Of a stretch of DNA of 64,000 nucleotides, positions 33,541-44,900 are shown one piece after another. Each line of letters starts with the position of its first letter. Within the stretch, counting starts at the first letter, position 1. Origin of the DNA: Punica granatum (lineage: Eukaryota; Streptophyta; Magnoliopsida; Myrtales; Lythraceae); the NCBI RefSeq assembly GCF_007655135.1, contig NC_045133.1, positions 21,859,845 through 21,923,844 of the forward strand. Direction: 5' to 3'. Under the pieces are notes generated by a model. The model saw only the letters and a list, made by a program, of their open reading frames with translations. It did not search any database and was not told the origin of the DNA. Position numbers and translations under genes: made by a program.

Positions 33541-36500
33541 ATGGAGAGGGAGTCTACTGTGGCGGACTACAGATATAGCAGCTATGGCTCCTCGTCCCCG
33601 ACCGTTACGTATTTCAGGAAGTCGGACATCGACTTCCGCGACGTCTTCGGGGGGCCGCCGCGCAGGTCGTCAATCCATGAAATGATGCGCCACAGCTTCA
33701 CCGAGGGTGCCGACTCGCTCGTGGATAGCAGGGGCTTTGGGGAGACTCCCTCGATCAGGGACCCGTGGACGGACGCCGAGGAGAAGCCGGTGTTCGGCGG
33801 GGGAGGGGAGGGTGGGAACCGGAGGCGGTACCTCCAGGAGGACTTCTTCGTTGACATCTTCGGAGGCAGCGAGTCACCAACGACTCCGAGGAAGCACGAC
33901 AGGGACGTGTTCTCTGCCTCGTCTCCGGGGTCGAGGGCTCTCAGCCCCGCCTGGCCGCTGCCACCCCAGGCTGAGGGCTTGTCTTCTGGGCCCACGCAGT
34001 TCAGGTTTTTTATCACCCAAAAGATCTCCCTTTGTCATCAAGTATTAATTAACAATTATTTGAAAAAGAAACACCCGCCAAAACTGTCGACTTACAGAAA
34101 TGGAACATTTTGTTTTAACGATGGGGGTTTTAGTATTGATTTGATGATAAAACGAAATACAATAGTCGAAGTTTGGGGTTGAAATAAATATCGGGATAAG
34201 CTGTTGGCAAGAACAATGCTATGATAATGGCCAAATGAAACATGGGGCGCTCCTCGAGTCGATGGGGGCTGCTTCTTCCTGGCAAATATTGAAACACAGG
34301 TTGTCGATAGGCCTAATGGTAGGCCTAAAGGAACGGGACATTACAAGCACACAATCACACCATAATGTCTTTAGTTTCCCCCAGCTAATTTATCATATCA
34401 TTAGTCAATACAGTGCTTTGTGTTTAATATCCACTGATTCATTAGCTGGGAGATGCTTCGTTCTTTAACTTCAAACTGTCCTGATGTGTCACTTCCAGCC
34501 TTCCAGACACATTGAGCAAGTCGGTGGACTCTCCAGCATTCGGTTCCATTGCCGGAACCTCGTACAAAGGTGCTGCTTCAAACGGGACAAGCCACCTACA
34601 TTCTCCAAAAATCTCTGTATTCGGATTCTCGAGCAGAACTGTCCAGGTCCATGATGAGACCAGAAATAGCGGTACTCATTACCGTCCGAGCCCTTTGTCC
34701 CAACAGTTCTCTCTTGGAACAGAGGACTCTTCAGGCCTGATCAAACCTGAAAAGCCAAACAACCCAGAGAAGGATAAGGGCGATAAACAAGATGTAACGA
34801 GCAGTTCCCAGTTTCACTTCTCGATATATAAATGGGCTAGCAAAGGAATACCTTCAATGATGCCTCTGAGGAGAGTGAGCAGTTTGAGGTTGAGGGAGAA
34901 GAGCAAAACTGAAAGCTCAAGCTTTACTGAAAGGATGGAAACTAGAAGCGAGATATCAGAGTCTCCTTCTGCAACTCCGCTCAACGTCAGTTTCCCTTCA
35001 AATAGTAGAGAGGAGAATCAGTCACTTCGTAACTTGAGCTTGAAAATTGAAGTGGAAGCATCCCAATCTTTTGAGGATGAAGTACTGCCCTCTCAATATC
35101 AGGAAACCGTGGCACGTGAATGGAACAGTACCATTGAAGATATTTCTGTTAGATCTACACCGATCGACAATGATAGACAGTGTTCCAGTCCCACTCTGTC
35201 TAACTCGAGACGGAGTTTAGAGAAGGAAATGCATGGAGGGTTGCAAGAAGGAAGCGGGCCTGATTTGAAACCCCTGCGAACTTTCTTTGACGATAAAGAT
35301 GAGCAAAGTAATGTGCTTCCATTGGAAATTTGTACTTTTTCCGTCTGCTACTTTCTGATGAATATTTCTTCTCCCACTGCAGGTTACAGCAAGGATATGA
35401 TTGACACAAAAAGGGGACGAACAACTAGGACGGAAAGAAGCAGTACAGGGTTGTCTAAAAATGGTGATGCTGTTAAAGGTTTCCAGAGACGGGACAAAGA
35501 TATATTGGTTCAGAAAAGCAAAGTCGAGAAAGTTATCAAGAAAGGATCACCAAGGAGTTCAGAAGACGACACCGGGAAAAAACGATCCAAAGGGAAGGTC
35601 AAAGAATTTATTAAAATCTTCAATCAGGAATCTAAGACTAGTGTTCACCCTCAGAGTCAGAGCTTTATGAAGAAAGAGAGAGGAACTTCAGAAGCAACCC
35701 AAGAAGAAAATATTCACAGAACTGTGGCCATAGATGAGAAAGTAACAGTTACCCAGTCGGAGAAGCCCACAAATGCTTCCAACAAGGTACCAAGTATCCA
35801 AATATGCATAGAGTTTGGTACTTCTGCAGCAAACAATGGAGAACTTAGAATGTAACTTCTTCTCAGGTAGTCGATCCTCATATAGAATCTCAGAAAGAAT
35901 ATGCTGCCACAAATAATGCCAACGATTTATTCAGCGACACTTCTTCTGGTCAGAAGAATAACTCGGCATCAAGTATGGGTGAGTTATTCAAATTCGTCTG
36001 AGTTTTGTTTTGGATGGTATGATCATCCTGGTAGATTCAGTCACAAGCTGCAATTCATTTGCTTAAGCTTAATATGAAAGACATCTTCTGGCTTTTCAGA
36101 ATCAGTTCCCGATGACGCAAAAATTTCAGTTGAAGAAGCTGATGAATTGTCCCATACTTATTTTACAGTACGTGTCATTACGAGGAATTACTTGAAACCT
36201 TCCTTATGCGAGAAGCTAAAGATTTACACCTCCTTGCTCAATTTGAAATGTGCAACCTTGCAGATAAAGGAATTACCCCAAGATGAGAATAAGCAAGGAC
36301 AGCCTACTGAAGATCGTGAAGAAATCCAGGTAATGTTTTGTAGACTTTTCGACACATATATGCAGAGAAGGATCTCATGCAACACATATTGACTATACTC
36401 GTCCTTCGTGCAGGCTATAGATGCTAAAATACGACAGTGGTCACGTGGGAAGGAAGGAAACATACGATCCCTCCTTTCAACTCTACAATACGTGAGTAGA

Positions 36501-37536
36501 TTTGGCTCCCCTTCTCAATTTCTCCGCTCAATTGATCTTGGGTAAAATGATCATCCTGTGATTGTTTGGTGGGAAAAGGAATTTTTTCAGAGAGACGGTT
36601 AAAAGGTTCTTCTGTAACAATACCTCCTCAGTTTTATCGATCTTTCATGGGATATCTTCTTCATTTGTGTGATCAATCTAAGGGTTAGGTTGAAGTATAC
36701 AGCTTTCAAGAGATGTAGCAGGTAGAGGTGGGAATGGTCAGCTCTGCTCAAAACTGAATAAATTTTTCTGCTCGATTTCATTATCCAGGACAAGGTCATA
36801 TAGGAATTGTATAGGGACCATAGACGAAGTCTATGAAAATCTGAAAGTGAGCAAATTTCTTCAATCCCTTTCTTTTGGTCTGGCTCCACTTCGTGGCTTT
36901 CTACTGATTCAGAACAGGTAAGAATCTGGTTTGGATTCGGTTTCTGCCCTATAAGTGCACACGGACTGTGATTCCAGTCAGTTTGATTTTCTATACAAGT
37001 CCAGTCCGGAACCTAATGAACAGACCTAGACTGTTTCGATCCAATTTCTGGTTCCCTAGTGCACCCTTGATAGCAGCGAAGAAAAAAGTCTGATCAAGCC
37101 ATTCTTCATATTTTTGACAATCATCAGACTGAGCTTCTTTTAATAGCTAAATGATACTTATCAAGTTATTAATTTTTACGACTTAACCTGCAGGTTCTTT
37201 GGCCGGGGAGTGGGTGGAAGCCTGTTCCTCTTGTCGATATAATTGAAGGGCCTGCAGTAAAACGAGCGTACCAGAGGGCTCTGCTGTATTTACACCCAGA
37301 TAAGTTGCAGCAAAAGTGCGCAGCTCCACATCAGAAGTACATTGCTCAACAAGTTTTCGAAATATTGCAGGTAATGATAATTAACTTCCATGAGCCAGAA
37401 TATGTGTCGAGAAATAGTTCATTTTCGAACATTATGTAAATATCTTCTTGGTCTACATGCTGGAGTGATATAAACGCGTCTTCCCTATTGGCTGCAGGAA
37501 GCATGGAATCATTTCAATACGCTCGGCTCTCTGTAA
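33541..37536 (+). CDS. JAC1: JAC1: auxilin-like J-domain protein for chloroplast movement
   Basis: Nine exons: 33541-34004, 34499-35307, 35383-35786, 35867-35978, 36100-36167, 36264-36329, 36414-36491, 37194-37370, 37498-37536; 738 residues. The N-terminus carries Asp-Phe-Arg-Asp-Val-Phe-Gly-Gly-Pro-Pro and a second 'Phe-Val-Asp-Ile-Phe-Gly' patch, as in auxilin-like plant proteins. The middle is Ser-rich, charged and probably disordered. The C-terminal J-domain includes Trp-Lys-Pro-Val and the HPD motif (about 701-703), then Asp-Lys-Leu. In auxilins the HPD loop stimulates Hsc70. Arabidopsis JAC1 (At1g75100) is needed for the chloroplast accumulation response in weak blue light. It lies next to RRA genes in both genomes. 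Intron 2 (75 bp) is in frame and stop-free. Confidence 0.9.
35308..35382 (+). other. 75-bp intron of JAC1, divisible by three and without stops
   Basis: GT donor at 35308 and 'tgcag' acceptor ending at 35382. Retention would add 25 residues without shifting the frame. The added residues would be hydrophobic (Phe/Cys/Leu-rich), unlike the flanking charged protein. The pseudogene copy at 57.3 kb has a stop in the equivalent interval, which favours its being an intron. Confidence 0.6.
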
Positions 37537-39458
37537 AAACTTTGGTTTCCCTCAGTAGTGCTTCGATGATCAATAGACCACTGTCGTTGTTGATACATGG
37601 AATGGCACAATGGAGGGTTGAGGCTAAATTGCGATATAATCAGTTCATGTCGGTCTTTTCTTGGCTTTTCTTAAAAGCTCTACAAGGTATAAGAATATGT
37701 AATCGTCCTAGCCAAGACTAAATATATATAACGATCCATCACAACAGAAAGTACCGAGCGCAGAACAGTGTAGACACTTCTTTCATACTTATTTGAGTCT
37801 CATGTATATCCGTATGAACTCGTCATAAGATATTCTTCAAACTTCGAGGCGTAAGAAATTGGAAATCTAGGACCAATTTGAGTTTGTTTATTGGTCTCTT
37901 TGTTGAACATTTCTAGTCCTATTATATGATGATGGAAGATGAAGCTGGTTGCAGTAGGTTGATATTTAAGACAGGATTTAGTCTAATCACAATCATCGAA
38001 CAATCTGTACTTTCTGATGAATCTAACGGAAACTGTGGCTGTAAAATTCAGTCAGGAAAGCGTTTTTGCCAGTCCTAACTTTTAATGAATAGCCAACAAC
38101 AGAAATAATAAGAAGCACGATGCAAGACCAATCTGCAGTAGTATTGCGATACTGATGTCAGGTTCATAAGGAGCTTCCTCAAAGGAAGATATTGCGATAC
38201 TGAACAATCTTTGTTATTAATCCCGGTTGTAAAGAGTAGAACCGCATAAAAAATGCTCGGTGAATGCAGCACCAAGATCGGTTGGAGAGGCTTGTCCAGC
38301 ACCAAAACCGGGTGAATCTACATCGACAGGGCCTGGGCCTCCATACCAGACCCATCTAAAAATGGTTTTGACAGTTCCACCCAGCCACAGGCAGAGGTTC
38401 CCGACAGTAAAGACTGGGTCAATCACAATAATATGGACAGACATCGACTGGAATCACATTTTCCACACATCTCGAAAGATTGGGATCCAGACTAGAAGGT
38501 CCACGAAGGAGCCTCAATATGAAGACGGAATTACAAGAGCTGACCACAAGTTTAGATCAGAGCATCTACAAGATTGTACCAAAAAATGGGGGTAAGGAAA
38601 AGTAATAGATCACAAGTTTTTGGCCTATAGTTTCTGTTTGCATTTATACTGTCAACATTCTACTCCGCCAGTATTGCCATGGCCCTCTCATCAATGCGTA
38701 CAGCATCACAGTAATCTGCATCAAAAGTCAAAACCAACAAAAAGAGGCAGCATTCCCGGAGGAAGCGATGAATGCTAGGGTAGCGAATTCTACGTGGAAC
38801 AAACGTCAGGAAAGAATTCTCTTTCTTCTATCACGGTTAGAGTCTATATAAACCAAACCTCATCAGTCAGACTTATGCGAACCTGCAGGAACAAGAAAGG
38901 AAAAAGGCTTCATTCAGATCGACTAGATGATCAGTCGTCTTTCCATGGCAAAACACTAGGCAAGGTGCTATTACCAGAGGGGAGTTTAAGATATTGCTTC
39001 TTCTCGTGCAATCTACTCTCTGATGGCTCCAGCCGCTTCAGTTTCTTCTGTAATCAGAGGAGAAGATGCACCAAAGAGAAGTAATCAGCAACACTGAACT
39101 GAAAATAGAGCAAATAGATACGAATCGAAACAAGTAACTCAAGTAATGGAAGCACTCATATCTAGATGGCAATAAAAAAGGGATTCGGTCTAAACTTAAC
39201 AGTTTTCCAAAATTTATCAGGGGTCTTCTGGATGTTGCCAGATTTTTTTGGTGATGACTTGATCAAAATACACCCCAATTATCCACCCAAGAAAAACCAT
39301 CAGAGAGGTCGAGAGTTAGCAGGCAATAGTGGCTATGCATTCAAGGCATTGACAGATACGGTTGTTCTAAACTTTCTAGGAATAGGGTGATTGCGCGAAC
39401 TCCCGAGGACCTATATTACTTCATAGCCTTAAATAATGTTCTGATGAACCGCATATAC
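37537..39458. other. JAC1 downstream block with conserved unidentified frames
   Basis: This block recurs in pieces elsewhere (48545, 53.9 kb, 55.43 kb, 59.5-61.0 kb). A minus-strand frame 38444-38217 (75 residues, Gly/Pro-rich near its middle) is kept in part at 60.4 kb, and its start is recognisable at 53.9 kb. An opposite plus-strand frame 38260-38595 also stays open. Because both strands stay open I cannot say which, if either, codes. Further minus-strand exon-like pieces with 'gcag' acceptors occur near 38690-38730. They could be 3' exons of the LPEAT-like gene, but I could not match them to that family. Confidence 0.35.
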
Positions 39459-39620
39459 CTTAGCTGCCATCAACTGTCCGAGGTTCTCTGCATAACTTTT
39501 TGAGTCGTCCTTTTCTTCTTGCGAAGGATAGAAGACAGGCGTGCGTATCACCGTCATGTAATTCACAAATTGACATAATAGCAAGAGAGCACGCCGATCC
39601 TAAAAATCAATAACATTACC

Positions 39621-41241
39621 TGTTGGGAATTGGTGTATGCCCTAGAGGCAATCTATAATCAGTTCTGTAATATAATATCTATTTCATTATAAAACGAGGT
39701 ATTTCTGTTATTGTGTAGATTGCGCTAAATATGATTTTACACAATAATGTCCTTGGAATAGTATGTTCAATAGGCATCAAGTGTGACTTGATTGTGAGAT
39801 CCTATAATTACCGAACATTATTCCTAAATGTCCATAGTCAAATTATTATCGTTAATTAGGACAACGATAATACGGTTAGACTAGTGTGGGTGTTAATTGA
39901 TGACCAAGTCTCACAGGTCATGGATATGGAGATATCAAATCACACCACATGTATACATTAAGAGTAATGTGTATTGGACTGATCCGCCATGAGATTGCTA
40001 CATGGGTTGTTACGTGACTGTCATTAGCATATCTCAAAGTGACTATAGTGTAATGGTCCTTTGACTTGAGGTCACCATGGATTCCTACATGTAATGTCGT
40101 ATATTTTGATACTGTCAAACGCCACCGTAACAGGCTGGTTATAAAGATAGTTATTGGGTATGCCAAAAAGCATGGAAAAGAATGTGAGTGACCAAGATAG
40201 GATTTGTCCCTCCTACGAAACGGGAGCGATATCTCACGGCCACTTGGTGGTTAAGTCTAAAAGTGTATGCATACCCAAATGAGTCGATATAACGATATCG
40301 AGCTCATTTGTTTTAATAGACTTACCCGGTAAACCAAGAAAGAGAGATATTGAGCCATACAAGGATGTCATCGACCATGCCTTGGGCTCAATAGAGATAT
40401 ATAGGACAATGGATTATATTACACGGTAATATAGGTCACGAGGTTCGTCGAGAAATTGACTTTTCGATTACTTGAGTAACAGTGATGCATTGCTAGATGC
40501 CGCTCACTGTTTGTAATGTTGAAATAGAGATTTCGATATTACTATCAACGTAATTGGGAACCTACAGGGTCACACACGACGACTAAATCGACGAGATATT
40601 TTGAAACAATAAAATCGTCTAATAGAGATTAGATGATTTATGGTGCGATTGATTAATCGGATATTTAATGAGATTAAATTTGTCGATTAATTAGACTCGA
40701 TTTATTAGATTAAATGGACCAAATTGATGCACGATAATATGGTGACACATGGCTTTTATTTGGATAGACATGTGTATGGACACATGTCACTTGGGGACAT
40801 TAATTCCCCTCATCCCACATCGGCAATTCAAAGGGAAAGCATTTCCCAAATTGCTTATAAAAAGCACTAACAGGAATGGGTTATAGATATATAGTGTGTG
40901 TATGCTTTATATGTATATATGTGAGCATATATATATAAATAATTTGAGTTGAATTGTTCAATTCAAATTAGGTCCATTAGTCTGAAAATTTCGGGTGTCG
41001 CATCAGTGTTTCTTTCGAGTGTTGGTCGCTAGCACCGCCGATCTCGAAAACTCGTCGACAAAGTCGGTGTGGATACCGGTAGAGGCGTCACGCGTGGGAC
41101 GCTCGGTCGACAATTTTAAATATTCCAGGTACGCTTTTATTTACTCTTATTCTTCTAGTAGGTCTTGGAATTAGTTTCACGGGTAGGAAATTTTGAATTT
41201 CTGTTCCTTTTTCGCTTCCGTTGCGTCCCGTGAAACTAGCA
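39621..41241 (+). repeat. 5' LTR of copia element 1
   Basis: Begins TGTTGGG and ends CTAGCA, so it has canonical TG...CA borders. It contains USE-like ATCCCACATCG at 40812-40822 and TATAAAA at 40856-40862. A short minus-strand frame inside (40166-39918) recurs in all LTR copies and is not considered a gene. Confidence 0.95.
40812..40862 (+). promoter_or_regulatory. LTR promoter: USE-like element 33 bp before TATA
   Basis: ATCCCACATCG (40812-40822) is followed after 33 bp by TATAAAA (40856-40862). The same arrangement occurs at 47104-47154 in the 3' LTR and, with 34 bp, in the second element. The plant Pol II-type snRNA promoter uses RTCCCACATCG and a TATA box with similar spacing. Start of transcription is expected about 30 bp after TATA. 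Confidence 0.6.
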
Positions 41242-41243
41242 AT

Positions 41244-41255
41244 TGGTATCAGAGC
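41244..41255 (+). other. Primer-binding site, initiator Met tRNA type
   Basis: TGGTATCAGAGC, two bases after the 5' LTR, is complementary to the 3' end of plant initiator methionine tRNA, the usual primer of copia elements. Confidence 0.9.
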
Positions 41256-41943
41256 CTAGCTAGTTAGAATCTGAGTAGATAATAGCATAAAATATGATTT
41301 TATGCTTGGTACTGGTATGATTATGTTTGATATTTGCGGTGCATGACTGTTAGACATGGACTAGGTCCTAGTTGTGTTAGTATAAAAGTTATACGTGTGA
41401 ATTATTATATAATGGTTACATAATAGTGTATGGTGAGATCGATTAAATGTTAATAAAATCCCTCAAAATATTAAGTCCATATCCTTCCACCGTGTAACGC
41501 TCGTCAAGACCAAGATCGATGAGTGCGTAGACCTTGCCCTCGCAGGATACCCTCATCTATCCTAGTAAGACGTTGTGTTTACCAGTGGGTCGGACTTAAC
41601 TGAGCAAGCCTAATAGGATTAGGAGTTCAGAGGCATGTAGTTGGGCATCGATCTACAAGATAAATTTGAATAAGGAGTTATTCACTCAACTAATCAAGAA
41701 TTGCATGTGATGCAATTGGGAAAGTGAGTTCCCTACCTAAATAGCCAGTTCTGGGTGAATCAGCCCTCGCTGACTCAGAGCTTGGTGAGATATGGATCTT
41801 GAGCTACTATGAGAATGATATTCTCTGAATCAATGGTGAGGGTCATTGATTTGATATAAATAGTGGGAGCAATATTTAATAAAGTCCTCATTAAATATTG
41901 TTGTGTCGTAATACTTATTTTACATATTTCTGTGGTAGTTACC

Positions 41944-44900
41944 ATGGCAGGGAGCACTTCTAGTATTTTCTGTTTGCGATCTGTCCTTGATAAGGACAAA
42001 CTGTCAGGGAATAATTTCCTTGGTTGGTATCGAAACTTGAGAATTGTTCTCACCCAAGAAAAGAAACTATACGTCTTAGAGCAACCTCTTCTTGCGCCAC
42101 CACTTGACGATGCCCCCCAAGCTGAGAAAGATGCTTATAGTAAGCATCATGATGATGCCGTAAACGTCGGATGTCTCATGTTAGTCACCATGGACTCGGA
42201 GCCTCAGAAGCAACACGAGAACATGAAAGCGTACGATATGATCGTGCATCTCAGGCAGCTCTATCAAGAGCAGGCCCGACATGAGAGATTCGAGATCTCT
42301 AAAGCACTTTTTCAGGCAAGGTTGACTGAGGGTAGCCCGGTGGGTCTTCATGTACTCAAGATGATTGGGTACGTCGAGACTCTGGGAAGACTGAGATTTC
42401 CTCTGGGTCAAGAGTTGGCCACAGATTTAGTCTTACAGTCGCTGCCCAGCAGTTATAGTCAATTCATCATGAGCTATAATATGAATGACTACAATAAACC
42501 ATTGCCTGAACTGCTTAACATGTTGAGAACAGCTGAGCATGATATCAGTAAGGGGACGTCTGTTCTAATGGTCCAGGGGACCAAAAGAAAGGGCAAGGGC
42601 AAGAGTAAAGGCCAGAGGGCTAAAGGTGCATCCAAGTATGACTTCGGTGCGTTGAAGCCTAAAGCCAAGGTGGCGAAGAATGATTACTGCTTCCATTGTG
42701 GCAACACTGGACATTGGAAGCGGAATTATAAGGTATACCTGGAGGAGTTGAAGAAGAAGAAGGGAAGTGAGACTTCCACTTCAGGTATCCATGTTATAGA
42801 GATCAATGTATCTACTACTTCTACATCTTGGGTATTAGATACCGGGTGTGGTGCTTATATTTGTGGAAATATGCAGGACCTAAAGGACAGTAGATCGTTG
42901 GCAAATGGCGAAGTGGACCTACGAGTTGGAAATGGAGCAAGAGTTGCTACATTAACTGTAGGGACTTATCACCTAGTTTTGCCTACTGGGCTTGTATTAG
43001 ATCTTAATGACTGTTATTATGTACCTGCTATTAGTAGAAACATAATATCTGTTTCTTGTTTGGACAAGAAGGGATTTTGTTTCACTATCAAGAACAAGTG
43101 TTGTTCTATGTACATGAATGATGTATATTATGGCAGTGCACATTTAAGTAATGGTCTGTATGTTCTTGATCTAGATACGCCTATTTATAATGTGGAAACC
43201 AAACGGCTCAAATCTAATGATTCGAACCCGACTTACCTCTGGCATTGTCGTTTAGGCCATATTAGCGAGAATCGCATCTCTAGACTCCATAAAGATGGAT
43301 TACTGGACTCGTTTGATTTAGAATCGATCGAGACATGCGAACCTTGCTTAATGGGGAAAATGACTAAGGCGCCTTTTACCGGAAAAGGTGAGCGAGCTAG
43401 TGATCATCTGGCTCTCATACATACCGATGTATGTGGACCAGTGAACAAGCTTGCTAGAGGTGGGTATCTCTACTTCATTACATTTACTGATGATTTCAGT
43501 AGATTTGGATATGTGTATTTGATGAAACACAAATCTGAATCCTTTGAAAAGTTCAAAGAATTTAAAAATGAAGTGGAGAATCAGTTGGGTAAGAATATTA
43601 AAGTTCTTCGATCAGATCGAGAAGGTGAATATTTGAGCTATGAGTTCGCTGACTATCTTAAACAGTGTGGGATTTTATCTCAACTGACTCCACCTGGAAC
43701 ACCACAGTGGAATGGTGTAGCAGAGAGGAGGAATCGAACTTTATTAGATATGGTTCGATCTTTGATGAGTCATGCAAACTTACCTGACTCCTTCTGGGGA
43801 TATGCTCTACAGACAACTGCTCTCATATTAAACAATGCTCCGTCGAAATCAGTTGAAAAGACACCATATGAGATGTGGTATGGGAAGCGTCCCAAGATGT
43901 CTTTTCTAAAGATATGGGGTTGCGAAACTTATGTGAAGAGATTATCTTCGAATAAGCTTGGCCCTAAATCAGAAAAATGTTACTTTGTGGGGTATCCTAA
44001 GGAAACTCGAGGATACTATTTCTATAATCCCATCGAGGGCAAAGTGTTTGTTGCTCGAACTGCGGTATTCCTTGAGAAAGAGTTTCTCTCCAAAGGAACT
44101 AGTGGGAGAAAATTAGAACTTGGGGAAGTTCTACCACAAAATGACATTGACCAATCGACGGGTGAGGTTGCAGAGCAAGTACCACAAGATGTTGTGGCAC
44201 AATCTTCTGCACATGTGACACAGGAGTCTCGCAGGTCTAGTAGGATACGTCATGAGCCCGAGAGATATGGATTTCTCGTGACTCAAAACAATGACGTATT
44301 GCTCATAGATGATGATGAGCCTACAACCTATGCGGAAGCCGTAATAGGCCCTGACTCTGAGAAATGGCTAGTGGCCATGAGATCTGAGATGGAGTCCATG
44401 TACACTAACCAAGTATGGACTTTGGTAGATCCACCTGAAGGGGCAAAACCCATTGGGTGTAAGTGGGTCTTCAAGAAGAAGACTGACATGGACGGTAATG
44501 TGATTACCTTTAAGGGCCGACTTGTGGCAAAAGGTTTCAGACAAGTTCATGGTGTTGACTATGACGAAACTTTTTCCCCGGTGGCTATGCTTAAATCCAT
44601 AAGGATCTTGCTTGCAATTGCAGCTTATTATGATTATGAAATCTGGCAAATAGATGTCAAAACTGCTTTCCTGAACGGAAATCTCCTCGAGGATGTGTAT
44701 ATGACGCAACCTGAGGGTTTTGTTGATCCACATAGTGCCGAAAAGGTTTGTAAGCTACAACGGTCTATTTATGGGCTGAAGCAAGCTTCTAGGAGCTGGA
44801 ATCTTCGTTTTGATGATGCAATCAAAGAGTTTGGTTTCATCAAGAATGAAGATGAACCCTGTGTTTACAAGAAGGTTAGTGGGAGCATAATAATCTTCCT

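Noticed and set aside
33582..34048. Minus and alternative plus frames over JAC1 exon 1
   Set aside because: Shadows of JAC1 exon 1; the chosen frame joins exon 2 in phase and matches the JAC1 N-terminus.
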